Origin: Paracoccaceae bacterium
Lineage (GTDB): Bacteria; Pseudomonadota; Alphaproteobacteria; Rhodobacterales; Rhodobacteraceae
Direction of reading: 5' to 3'
Assembly (NCBI GenBank): GCA_020852535.1
Contig: JADZAO010000026.1
Coordinates: 1-11,229 of the forward strand
DNA length: 11,229 nt
The notes below the pieces were generated by a model that saw only the letters and a program-made list of their open reading frames with translations, was not told where the DNA came from and searched no databases. Positions 1 to 7,565 of this stretch are shown here, piece after piece (the first letter of the stretch is position 1; every line of letters starts with the position of its first letter). A program made the position numbers and the translations under genes.

Positions 1-347
1 TCCTTTTTTATAAAGTGACGAAGGCTCAGCCCCCGCTCATCAGAAAACAGCGAAAAAATTATGTCTCTTGGACCCCAAAGTCAACGCAAGACGCTAGATT
101 CCAAGATCTCATTGAACTCAGAGTTTTCATCCGACGCCAACGTCATCAGCAACACCCGCGTCACGCTCAATTGATGAACCAACCGTATCGCAAAACAACT
201 CTTAGCATAACTGTCTAATAGCATCGACGCTTACTTTAGCGATGGCATATCCTTAGTTTTAAACAATTTATTTACCTTGGTTTCCGCCATAAGATGCAAT
301 GCCACATCTACGACAATCATACACAAAACTCGTCTAATCGTTTTCAT
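1..347 (-). pseudogene. mepA: Degraded mepA-like gene (penicillin-insensitive murein endopeptidase), 5' part only
   Basis: The start codon overlaps the stop of the upstream MFS gene (ATGA), the usual layout of a coupled gene. Read from 347, the frame gives a 38-codon peptide beginning MKTIRRVLCMIVV, a weak signal-peptide-like start, then AETKVNKLF. It hits TAA at 231-233, continues in the same frame with ASMLLDSYAKSCFAI, and hits TGA at 81-83. The pieces AET.VNKLF and SYAKSC resemble, from memory, the N-terminus of Rhodobacteraceae MepA (AETP.N.LFG ... GSYAKGC.AG). A later in-frame LWGPRD could be a worn remnant of the family's WGHP motif, but this is weak, and the spacing from SYAKSC is about 16 residues too long. 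MepA is a periplasmic metallo-endopeptidase that cuts peptidoglycan cross-links. The metal-binding half would lie left of the window. Alternatives are two unrelated small ORFs (231-347 and 81-224) or non-coding DNA. The identification is an inference; the stops are directly visible. Confidence 0.5.
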
Positions 348-1708
348 TCTTGCTCGCCTTTAGCCCGGACGAACATTAACAAAATCAGTCCAATAACGAA
401 CATCACGATCAACGGCATCATCCCGATGCGCTGCGATCCACTCATCGCCGTCACAACCCCGATCAACGCAGGCGAAATAAAGCTCGCCACCTTGCCCGAC
501 AGCGCAAACAGCCCAAAAGCCTCAGTCGCCTGATCGGGCGTGGTATGGCGCACCATCAGCGTCCGGCTTGCCGCCTGCAACACACCACCAGCCGCCCCAA
601 TGAAGGCCCCACAGACAAACAAAATCATATCAGAGCGTCCCGAAGCAGGATCAAGCGGCAATCCTAAAATCTGCTCACGCGTCAACCCGACAATGACTAA
701 AACGACACAAATCAACACAAAAATGCTGAACGCAATCACGGGTTTAGGTCCAAATCGCTTATCCGCCTTGCCGCCAAGCCAGCTTGCAACCACCGCAGCG
801 ATCACGCCCAAAATACCAAAAATACCAATCTGCTGTACCTCCCAGCCCAACACGCCTGAAGCATAAACCCCACCAAAAGCGTAAAGGGCATTCAAAGCAT
901 CGCGATAAAAAAGCGAAGACAGCAAATAAGCCGAAAGACTCTTGCGATAGCGCAATCCCACGATCAGATCGCGCAGCGATACCATCGCCAACCCAATATG
1001 CAGCTTACGACGTCCAACCTTAGGCTCTTTCACCCACAAGACAAACGGCACCATGAACACCAAAAACCAAATCGCAGTGAACGGCCCCACAGCCCGCGTA
1101 CCCTCACGCGATTCAGGATCAAGCCCAAACAGCGGATCGATCCCAATCAAGGTTTTTCCAGTTGCCGAGTTTTCCGCAAAAAACCCAAGCATCAACAAAA
1201 GCGCAATCATTCCGCCCAAATAACCAAAGGCAAAACCTGTTCCGCTAATCTTGCCCAGATCATCATGGTCTCCAAGGCTCGGCATCAAAGCGTTGGTAAA
1301 AATAGTAGCAAATTCCATCCCAATGAAACCAAACCCAAAAAGCACCACCGCAAGAAACAAGTTCTCACCACCCGGCGCGACATACCAAAGCCCATAGCTG
1401 CCGATGATGTAAAATGCCGAAAAAACCCAGACCCAAACAAGTCGTCGTCCCGTCCCGTCAGCAATGGCACCCAAAAACGGCGCCAGTACCGCAATGATGA
1501 TCGACGAAATCGTCAAGCCATACGCCCAATAGGTTTGCGCCGCGGCCGCAGCCTCATCGACCCCCAAACTCTGCGCCTGATAATAACCACGGGCAATTTC
1601 GGCGAAATAAGGACCGAAAATGAATGTGAGAAGCAAGGTACTATAGGGCTGACTGGCCCAGTCGAAAAACCACCAGCCCCATATACGCTTCATCGTGCCG
1701 CTCGCCAT
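344..1708 (-). CDS. MFS transporter, UMF1 / Atg22-like family
   Basis: A polytopic inner-membrane protein of 454 aa from the chosen start, with about twelve hydrophobic segments. The N-terminus (WGWWFFDWASQPYSTLLLTF) is the hallmark of the UMF1 family, bacterial relatives of yeast vacuolar Atg22. It is presumably a secondary transporter; its substrate cannot be told from sequence. A major-facilitator loop with basic residues (GKADKRFG) is present in the second half. The frame is open to 1765, but the ATG at 1708 is preferred: AGGGTAGAGG lies just upstream and the family signature begins right after it. ATG 1693 (MKRIWGWW) is the other option. Its stop overlaps the ATG of the decayed mepA-like frame, so the two were probably co-transcribed. 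It diverges from yggT. Confidence 0.88.
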   Translation of the reverse strand: MASGTMKRIWGWWFFDWASQPYSTLLLTFIFGPYFAEIARGYYQAQSLGVDEAAAAAQTYWAYGLTISSIIIAVLAPFLGAIADGTGRRLVWVWVFSAFYIIGSYGLWYVAPGGENLFLAVVLFGFGFIGMEFATIFTNALMPSLGDHDDLGKISGTGFAFGYLGGMIALLLMLGFFAENSATGKTLIGIDPLFGLDPESREGTRAVGPFTAIWFLVFMVPFVLWVKEPKVGRRKLHIGLAMVSLRDLIVGLRYRKSLSAYLLSSLFYRDALNALYAFGGVYASGVLGWEVQQIGIFGILGVIAAVVASWLGGKADKRFGPKPVIAFSIFVLICVVLVIVGLTREQILGLPLDPASGRSDMILFVCGAFIGAAGGVLQAASRTLMVRHTTPDQATEAFGLFALSGKVASFISPALIGVVTAMSGSQRIGMMPLIVMFVIGLILLMFVRAKGEQE

Positions 1709-1874
1709 AGCCTCTACCCTTATCTGATTATCAACGATTGAACCCCTAAACTCGCCTTCGCACAACCCTACCTATAAAACCTCAAAAACCACGCTATTTC
1801 AGCAGAAATCCACGCCTAGACAAAATCGAGCAGGAGCAGATTTTCCAGCGTCGGCCCAATCAACTCCAGCCCCC

Positions 1875-1903
1875 TTGAGCGGATAACCATTGCCCTTTAT
1901 CAA
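1875..1903 (+). promoter_or_regulatory. Candidate sigma70-type promoter for yggT-recQ-yaaA
   Basis: TTGAGC (1875-1880) and TATCAA (1898-1903) are separated by 17 nt and lie about 50 nt upstream of the yggT start, in the divergent 242-nt region shared with the MFS gene. Each box matches consensus at four of six positions, so chance is a real alternative. No clear operator palindrome was seen beside it, and no convincing promoter for the leftward MFS gene. Confidence 0.25.
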
Positions 1904-1950
1904 CCCAAGCATTACCTCTTATCATAATCCCTTATGTATAAAGGCCGCAA

Positions 1951-2238
1951 ATGACCTCTCTTCTGCAAATATTGCTTTTATTTCTAAACGTAGCACGGTG
2001 GATCATCCTCGCCCATATAATCATGAGCTGGCTTATCAACTTCCAGGTCCTCAATCTGCGCCAACCCATCGTTTACCAGACATGGAATGGCCTGACGAAC
2101 CTGCTTGATCCGGTCTATTCACGCCTACGGTCTTTTTTACCAAACATGAACGGACTCGACCTCGCGCCGCTAATAGCACTTCTAGCGATCTATGCCCTGC
2201 AAATCATAGTGCAAAACAACAACGCTACCTTCCTCTGA
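1951..2238 (+). CDS. YggT family membrane protein
   Basis: A 95-aa integral membrane protein of the YggT family (DUF751-type, found in bacteria and plastids). Two hydrophobic stretches are visible, roughly residues 4-29 and 68-88. Between them is the conserved polar block of the family: NFQVLNLRQP, then LLDPVYSRLRSFLPN and NGLDLAPL, the LxP..R..LP...GLDLSP-type signature. The biochemical role is not settled; relatives have been linked to membrane-protein or cell-division organisation and osmotic tolerance. The ATG at 1951 is preceded by AAAGG seven nt upstream, a good ribosome binding site. The gene is followed after 62 nt by recQ on the same strand, so it probably leads that transcription unit. 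An overlapping frame at 1890-2108 is a shadow. Confidence 0.9.
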   Translation: MTSLLQILLLFLNVARWIILAHIIMSWLINFQVLNLRQPIVYQTWNGLTNLLDPVYSRLRSFLPNMNGLDLAPLIALLAIYALQIIVQNNNATFL

Positions 2239-2300
2239 TCCTAACACCTCTTTAACCAGACGCGGGCCACTATTGCTCGCGTCAAACCGATTCCGGATAG

Positions 2301-4343
2301 ATGCAAGAGCCCAGTACCCTTCTGTCTTCAATCTTCGGCTTCTCCGGCTTCCGTCCCGGTCAAGCAGAAATCGTCGATGCGATACTAGCGGGCAAAAACA
2401 CTCTTGCTATTATGCCGACAGGCGGCGGCAAATCACTCTGCTTCCAGCTTCCCGCCCTCTGCCGCAATGGCGTTACGGTCGTCATTTCGCCCCTAATTGC
2501 CCTAATGCGCGATCAGGTCCAGAGCTTGCGCGAAGCAGGCGTCAATGCTGGAGCTCTCACCTCAGGCAACACCGACGAAGAAACCAAAAAAGTTTTCGCC
2601 GATCTAGACGAAGGCCGTCTAAAACTTCTCTACATGGCTCCTGAACGCCTTGCTTCAATGAATACGCTAGCCCTTCTGCGCAGCATCAACACAACGCTCA
2701 TTGCGGTGGACGAAGCGCATTGCATCAGCCAATGGGGTCACGATTTTCGTCCCGACTACCTACGCATCGGAGAACTCCGCCGCTTGCTGAGCGTACCTCT
2801 CGCCGCTTTCACTGCCACGGCAGACGAAGAAACCCGTGCCGAAATCATCACCCACCTCTTTGACGGCACCCAACCCGAAACTTTCCTACGTGGCTTTGAT
2901 AGACCCAACATTCACCTCGCCTTCGCAGTGAAGGACAGGCCCCGCACACAAATCTTGCAGTTCGCCGCCGCCCGCAAAGGGCAATCGGGCATCGTCTACT
3001 GCGCCACTCGCGCCAAGACCGAATCGCTCGCCACCGCCCTGCGCGAAGCAGGCCACTCTGCTTGCCATTACCACGGCGGGATGGAAGCAGAAGACCGCCG
3101 CAACGTAGAAATTCGCTTCCAACGTGAAGACGGGTTAATCGTCGTCGCCACCATCGCCTTCGGCATGGGTATCGACAAACCCGATATCCGCTGGGTTGCC
3201 CACGCCGACCTGCCAAAATCCATCGAAGGCTACTATCAAGAAATCGGGCGTGCCGGACGCGATGGCGCACCTGCCGAAACCCTCACTCTCTACGGACAAG
3301 ATGATATCCGACTGCGTCGATCCCAAATCGACGAAAGCCTCACCCCGACCGACCGCAAAGCCTCCGACCACGCTCGCCTCAATGCGTTTCTCGGTCTTGC
3401 CGAAGCCACCGCCTGTCGCCGTCAGGTCCTACTCGGATATTTTGGCGAAACCTCCAAACCCTGCGGAAATTGCGATCTTTGCAACCACCCCGCCGACCTC
3501 TTTGACGCCACAGATGCCGTACGCAAGGCACTTTCGGCCATCCTACGCACCGAAGAATGGTTCGGCGCAAGTCATCTCATCGACATCTTGACGGGCACCC
3601 CCACAGAAAAAGTCAAGAAACACGGCCACAACTTACTTTCCACTTATGCCGTGGGCCGCGACCTTACCAAACCAGCCTGGGGCGCAGTCTTCCGTCAGAT
3701 GATGGGTCGCGACCTCGTCCGCCCCGATCCCGACCGCCACGGTGCACTACGAATAACCAAAACCGCTCGTCCCATCCTGCGGGGCGATGAGAACATCACC
3801 CTGCGCCGCGACACCATAGCCAGCGCGCAACCCCGCATGACAATAAAAACCTTCGTCTCTGACGAAAACGCCCCCCTCATGTCAGCCCTCAAGGCCAAGC
3901 GCCGCGCTTTAGCCGAACAGGCCAATGTTCCAGCCTATGTCATCTTCCCAGACCGCACCCTTGCAGAAATGGCCGAAAAGCGCCCCGCCAATCTCGACCA
4001 ATTCGCCCAAATCAGCGGCGTCGGCGCGAAGAAGCTCGAAAGCTACGGTACCGCCTTCCTCACCATCATCAATGGCACAATTGAGGAACTCCACCCCCAG
4101 CGTATACGCCTTGCGGGACGCGACACGGGCCAAGTTTACGACCGCCTCGCCGACGAACAGCTCCGCCTATCACGCGGCGAAGATGGCTCTGGCAAATACC
4201 TCTCCGTCAACCATTCCACACTGCGTCAAATCGCCGAACTGCGCCCTTCCACCATATCCGAACTCGACCGGATACAGGGTATGAGCGCACAAAAAACCGA
4301 ACGTTTCAGTAAAGCCTTCTTCAAGGTCTTACGTGAAAGCTAA
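2301..4343 (+). CDS. recQ: ATP-dependent DNA helicase RecQ
   Basis: A 3'-5' superfamily 2 helicase acting in recombination, replication-fork repair and resolution of branched DNA. All expected parts are visible in 680 aa. They are the aromatic/FR.GQ nucleotide-recognition motif (FRPGQ, 17-21), Walker A TGGGKS (40-45), DEAH (137-140), TAT (171-173), and motif VI QEIGRAGRD (313-321). A zinc-binding cluster has Cys at 372, 388, 391 and 394, followed by an RQC winged-helix region (about 400-515). The C-terminus carries two HRDC-like modules, about 525-595 and 610-680, each ending in a helix-hairpin-like G.G..K or QGM..QK segment. E. coli RecQ (about 610 aa) has one. The ATG at 2301 has only a weak ribosome binding site (CCGGAT), but the protein starts where the family does. 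yaaA follows after 32 nt. Confidence 0.97.
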   Translation: MQEPSTLLSSIFGFSGFRPGQAEIVDAILAGKNTLAIMPTGGGKSLCFQLPALCRNGVTVVISPLIALMRDQVQSLREAGVNAGALTSGNTDEETKKVFADLDEGRLKLLYMAPERLASMNTLALLRSINTTLIAVDEAHCISQWGHDFRPDYLRIGELRRLLSVPLAAFTATADEETRAEIITHLFDGTQPETFLRGFDRPNIHLAFAVKDRPRTQILQFAAARKGQSGIVYCATRAKTESLATALREAGHSACHYHGGMEAEDRRNVEIRFQREDGLIVVATIAFGMGIDKPDIRWVAHADLPKSIEGYYQEIGRAGRDGAPAETLTLYGQDDIRLRRSQIDESLTPTDRKASDHARLNAFLGLAEATACRRQVLLGYFGETSKPCGNCDLCNHPADLFDATDAVRKALSAILRTEEWFGASHLIDILTGTPTEKVKKHGHNLLSTYAVGRDLTKPAWGAVFRQMMGRDLVRPDPDRHGALRITKTARPILRGDENITLRRDTIASAQPRMTIKTFVSDENAPLMSALKAKRRALAEQANVPAYVIFPDRTLAEMAEKRPANLDQFAQISGVGAKKLESYGTAFLTIINGTIEELHPQRIRLAGRDTGQVYDRLADEQLRLSRGEDGSGKYLSVNHSTLRQIAELRPSTISELDRIQGMSAQKTERFSKAFFKVLRES

Positions 4344-4375
4344 AACACCCTAAATCACCACACAAGAAGACCCAA

Positions 4376-5167
4376 ATGCTTACCGTGATCTCCCCCGCCA
4401 AACGCCTTGACGAAAGTCCCCACACCCTGCCTAAGGGACTGGAAGCGACAACCCCTAATTTCGAGGCCGAAGCCACAAAACTCGTCAGCATAATTCGCGA
4501 CATGTCAGTGGCCAATCTACGCGCGTTAATGAATATTTCGGAACCCTTGGCAGGAATAAACCACGACCGCTTCCGTACCTACAAAGCCAAACCCGACTCC
4601 ACTGCCCTAAAACCCGCCGCCTTCTGCTTTAACGGCGACACCTATACAGGACTAGAAATCAAAACACTCGACACCAAGACCTTGCGTTGGGCGCAAAACC
4701 ACCTGCGCATCCTCTCAGGCCTTTATGGTCTTCTACGCCCACTAGACCTAATCCAGCCCTACCGGCTCGAAATGGGCTCAAAACTCGCCAACCCAAAAGG
4801 CTCCGACCTCTACGCTTTCTGGGGAAACAAAATCGCCAAAGCCCTTAACAAGGCAGGCGAAGATACAGGCACCGATACACTGATAAACTGCGCCTCAAAC
4901 GAATATTTCCACGCAATCGACCACAAGACACTAAAACTACGCGTGATCACCCCAACCTTTCTGGAAATGAAAGGCAACAAGGCTAAAACTATTTCTTTCT
5001 TTGCAAAAAAAGCCCGTGGCGCAATGGCCCGTTTCATCTCAGAAAACCAGCTGACTGATCCCGCTCATCTGACAAGGTTCGCAATGAACGGCTACATATA
5101 CGCCTCTGACCGCTCAACCCCCAACCAACCGGTCTTCTTACGCGAAGCCTGTGCTGAAGCCATCTAA
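4376..5167 (+). CDS. yaaA: Peroxide stress protein YaaA (DUF328/UPF0246)
   Basis: A 263-aa cytoplasmic protein of the YaaA family, close to the 258 aa of E. coli YaaA. In E. coli this protein lowers free intracellular iron during hydrogen peroxide stress, limiting Fenton damage, and binds DNA. Family signatures are clear: the ISPAKRLD start (5-12), FNGDTYTGL (85-93), LRILSGLYGLLRPLDLIQPY (110-129), NCASNEYF (171-178) and KKARGAMARFI (211-221). The ATG follows AGAAGA five to six nt upstream. It sits 32 nt behind recQ on the same strand, so a stress/repair transcription unit is plausible. No OxyR-like site was recognised. It ends facing rppH. Confidence 0.95.
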   Translation: MLTVISPAKRLDESPHTLPKGLEATTPNFEAEATKLVSIIRDMSVANLRALMNISEPLAGINHDRFRTYKAKPDSTALKPAAFCFNGDTYTGLEIKTLDTKTLRWAQNHLRILSGLYGLLRPLDLIQPYRLEMGSKLANPKGSDLYAFWGNKIAKALNKAGEDTGTDTLINCASNEYFHAIDHKTLKLRVITPTFLEMKGNKAKTISFFAKKARGAMARFISENQLTDPAHLTRFAMNGYIYASDRSTPNQPVFLREACAEAI

Positions 5168-5191
5168 ACGATTTCTAACACAAAAATCGTT
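5167..5191. terminator. Hairpin at the yaaA / rppH convergent end
   Basis: AACGATTT (5167-5174) and AAATCGTT (5184-5191) form a perfect 8-bp stem with a 9-nt loop, beginning at the last base of the yaaA stop codon. It lies in the 93-nt gap between the two convergent genes, where a bidirectional terminator is expected. There is no run of T after it on the plus strand and only TTTAG on the minus strand, so it is not a textbook intrinsic terminator. Confidence 0.3.
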
Positions 5192-5260
5192 CCGGGATTT
5201 GAGACAAATTTCAACATCAGCTATTGATCCCAAAATCTCGCCGCCATCGCCGCACAATAA

Positions 5261-5737
5261 TCACGCAAGATAGTAGCGAAACTCCTCAACCACTTGCTTA
5301 TAGACAGCACGCTTGAACGGCACGATCGACGCAATCAGATCATCCGCCACCATCCAGCGCCAAGAGCTGAACTCAGGATGTTCACTATTGATCCGTATCT
5401 TATCGTCCGATCCAAGAAAGCGAAACAAAAACCATATCTGCCGCTGACCACGATATTTACCGCCCCAAACCTTACCCAGAAATTCGGGCGGCAGGTCATA
5501 AGTTACCCAATCTTTGGTCTTAGCGATAAACTCAACTAGGTCGACAGACACACCCGTCTCTTCCCATAACTCGCGCAAAGCCGCCTGTCGCGGCTTTTCC
5601 CCCTCATCAATCCCACCCTGCGGCATTTGCCAAGCATCAGCCTTAGAATCAAGCCGTTTTCCTGTAAAAATCTCGCCCCACGCGTTAATCAAAACGATCC
5701 CCACACAAGGGCGATATGGCAACTCTGTCGCCGTCAT
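5261..5737 (-). CDS. rppH: RNA pyrophosphohydrolase RppH (Nudix hydrolase)
   Basis: RppH removes pyrophosphate from the 5' triphosphate end of mRNA, opening the transcript to 5'-dependent decay by RNase E. The Nudix box G(x5)E(x7)REUxEExGU is complete: GGIDEGEKPRQAALRELWEE followed by TGV. The surrounding RppH/Ap4A-hydrolase residues YRPCVGI, AWQMPQGG and WVTYDLP are also present. Length is about 158 aa, normal for alphaproteobacteria. Two starts are possible: GTG 5743 or ATG 5737. ATG 5737 is chosen because AAGGGA lies nine nt before it but only three nt before the GTG. It is the last gene of the leftward cluster, 51 nt behind ctpA. Confidence 0.96.
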   Translation of the reverse strand: MTATELPYRPCVGIVLINAWGEIFTGKRLDSKADAWQMPQGGIDEGEKPRQAALRELWEETGVSVDLVEFIAKTKDWVTYDLPPEFLGKVWGGKYRGQRQIWFLFRFLGSDDKIRINSEHPEFSSWRWMVADDLIASIVPFKRAVYKQVVEEFRYYLA

Positions 5738-5771
5738 GGCCACACTTCCCTTAACGGTAGCCGCCCACGTT

Positions 5772-5784
5772 AATCACAGTGATT
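5772..5784. repeat. 13-bp palindrome between ctpA and rppH
   Basis: AATCACAGTGATT is a perfect 6-bp inverted repeat around one base, in the 51-nt spacer after the ctpA stop. It has no loop and no T tract, so it is not a terminator. It could be a protein-binding site or chance. Confidence 0.2.
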
Positions 5785-5788
5785 TCTT

Positions 5789-7135
5789 TCACGGCTGCTG
5801 GTCCATCGCCACTGTCGAAAGACCGTGAATAATGTCCACGGCATAAGCAAGCTGGTAATCCTCATCCCGCAGCTTAGCTGCTTCCTCTAGCTTAGCACGC
5901 TCTTCTTCCAACAACAGCTTCTCGTTCTCCGTCATCGAATCATTCGACAAGATTCCGCGCAAATCGGCCTCTGAACGTCCACCCTGTGCATTTTCCTCAA
6001 CAGTCGGTTTTGCCTTCAGATCAACAACCTTAGGTTGGTTCACCACAATATCAGGCATCACGCCCAACGCCTGAATCGACCGGCCCGAAGGCGTATAATA
6101 ACGCGCCGTAGTTAAACGCATCGCACCTTGCCCACGCAAAGGTACCACAGTCTGCACCGACCCTTTACCAAAGCTCTTAGTCCCCAAAACTATGGCACGA
6201 TGATGATCCTGTAGAGCTCCCGTCACAATTTCCGAAGCTGAAGCCGACCCGCCATTGATCAGCACAACAATCGGTTTCCCCTTGGTGATGTCCCCAGGGG
6301 TCGCATTGAAGCGCTCGCCGTCCTGCGGATTACGCCCACGGGTCGAAACGATTTCACCCTTTTCAAGGAAAGCGTCCGACACGCTAATCGCCTCAGTCAG
6401 CAGACCACCGGGATTGTTGCGCAGATCAATGACAAAGCCTTCAACATTGTCCAAACCGCCCAACTTTTCAACGCCCTTCTTGAACTCGGCTTGCAGCCCC
6501 TGCGTCGTCTGCTCATTAAAGGTCGAAACACGCAGCACCACCGTATTACCAACCGTGCGCCCCTTAACCGCCGTCACTTTGATCATATCGCGGATCAAAG
6601 ACACATCGAACGGCGCTTCGGTCCCCTCGCGCACAATAGTCAGAAGAATCTCCGAACCGACTGGCCCGCGCATCTTGTCTACCGCCTCGTCAAGGCTCAA
6701 CCCCATCATGCTTTCACCATTAACCTGCGTGATGAAATCACCCGCCTTGATCCCCGCCTTATCAGCAGGAGTCCCATCCATCGGCGAGACAACCTTAATG
6801 TAACCTTCTTCCTGTGTGACCTCGATACCAAGGCCCCCGAATTCACCCCGCGTCTGCACCTGCATATCAGAGAAATCATCAGGCGGCATATAGCTCGAAT
6901 GTGGATCAAGCGACGTCAACATCCCGTTAATGGCAGCCTGAATCAACTTCTCACTATCAGTTTCCTCAACATACTGTGCACGCACGCGCTCGAATATATC
7001 ACCAAACAGATCCAGCTGTTCATAGACCGCCGTGCTTTTTTCGGCCTCCTCCGCTATCAGTGGACCAACCACCTGCCTCGTCAGCAATATACCAGCAACA
7101 GAGCCAACCAACGCGACCATCACAAACTTCTTCAT
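5789..7135 (-). CDS. ctpA: Carboxy-terminal processing protease, S41 family (CtpA)
   Basis: An envelope serine protease of 448 aa, normal for alphaproteobacterial CtpA. Relatives trim or degrade periplasmic proteins, including peptidoglycan hydrolases and their regulators in some species. An N-terminal hydrophobic segment (about 4-28) is a signal peptide or anchor. Next come a short helical region, a PDZ domain (about 92-172, with GGLGIEV and GTPADKAGIKAGD), and the S41 catalytic core. The Ser-Lys-Gln catalytic residues fit the family spacing: Ser299 in GGSASASE, Lys324 and Gln328 in SFGKGSVQ. The C-terminal tail (about 385-425) is rich in Glu and Lys. AAGGGA lies before the ATG. The gene begins 4 nt after the retained stop of the envC remnant. 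This is notable because the lost partner is the activator of cell-wall amidases. Confidence 0.96.
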   Translation of the reverse strand: MKKFVMVALVGSVAGILLTRQVVGPLIAEEAEKSTAVYEQLDLFGDIFERVRAQYVEETDSEKLIQAAINGMLTSLDPHSSYMPPDDFSDMQVQTRGEFGGLGIEVTQEEGYIKVVSPMDGTPADKAGIKAGDFITQVNGESMMGLSLDEAVDKMRGPVGSEILLTIVREGTEAPFDVSLIRDMIKVTAVKGRTVGNTVVLRVSTFNEQTTQGLQAEFKKGVEKLGGLDNVEGFVIDLRNNPGGLLTEAISVSDAFLEKGEIVSTRGRNPQDGERFNATPGDITKGKPIVVLINGGSASASEIVTGALQDHHRAIVLGTKSFGKGSVQTVVPLRGQGAMRLTTARYYTPSGRSIQALGVMPDIVVNQPKVVDLKAKPTVEENAQGGRSEADLRGILSNDSMTENEKLLLEEERAKLEEAAKLRDEDYQLAYAVDIIHGLSTVAMDQQP

Positions 7136-7139
7136 CCGC

Positions 7140-7565
7140 TTAATCCCTTCCTACAGCGAACCACTCTTCCGGGTTCACCGGATCGACACCTTGCCGCAAT
7201 TCCATATAAATCGTTTCCGCCTCACGCACGCCACCACCATCTTCCGACAACCAAAACTAGATCATCGACAAACGTCAGATCAGCCCCACCGGTGCACCAG
7301 CAGCAACCGATTAGCCAACCTCTCCATATACCGTTTCCAATCCAGCCAGCACCAAAAGATAACGACCACCGGGCTCAAGAATGATCACATTTCCGTAGTC
7401 AAGAAACGACCCCCTATAATGTATCATCAAAACCACAGCGCCATAACCAGTGCTCTAAACCTAACAAAAGCATCTTCTCTAGTCGCTCAACACCCGCCAC
7501 ATCCATCGCCTGATCGGCCACGCTTTGCGCAGCAAGACAGACCCAAAAACAACATACAAGTCATG
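7140..7565 (-). pseudogene. envC: envC remnant (murein hydrolase activator, LytM domain), decayed
   Basis: Its ATG (7565) overlaps the gpmI stop, as for an intact coupled gene. After a frameshift near the signal peptide, one frame reads LAAQSVADQAMDVAGVERLE, as expected for the start of the mature coiled-coil region. That frame stops at TAG, and the middle of the gene is missing. The last third reads in one frame: FLDYGNVIILEPGGRYLL, VLAGLETVYGEVG, stop, SVAAGAPVGLI, stop, then after a third stop ETIYMELRQGVDPVNPEEW. This matches the end of EnvC/M23-type LytM domains (YG..V.LE.G..YL...AGL..V...V..G.P.G ... .Y.ELR..G..V.P..W). In-frame stops are TAA 7311-7313, TGA 7275-7277 and TAG 7257-7259, before the normal stop at 7140-7142. 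A full gene would be near 1.1 kb. EnvC activates periplasmic amidases that split septal peptidoglycan. Confidence 0.88.

Noticed and set aside
998..1741. 247-aa plus-strand ORF opposite the UMF1 transporter
   Set aside because: Rich in Arg, Lys, Pro and His with no domain or hydrophobic core; it is the antisense shadow of a clear membrane-protein gene.
1890..2108. 72-aa plus-strand ORF overlapping yggT
   Set aside because: yggT in the other frame has the family signature and a better ribosome binding site.
2848..3270. 140-aa minus-strand ORF inside recQ
   Set aside because: Arg/Trp/Gly-rich reading of the opposite strand; recQ motifs in this stretch (helicase motifs V and VI) are exact.
6491..7384. 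297-aa plus-strand ORF opposite ctpA and the envC remnant
   Set aside because: Very His/Arg/Pro-rich, antisense to conserved S41 protease codons, and no recognisable family.
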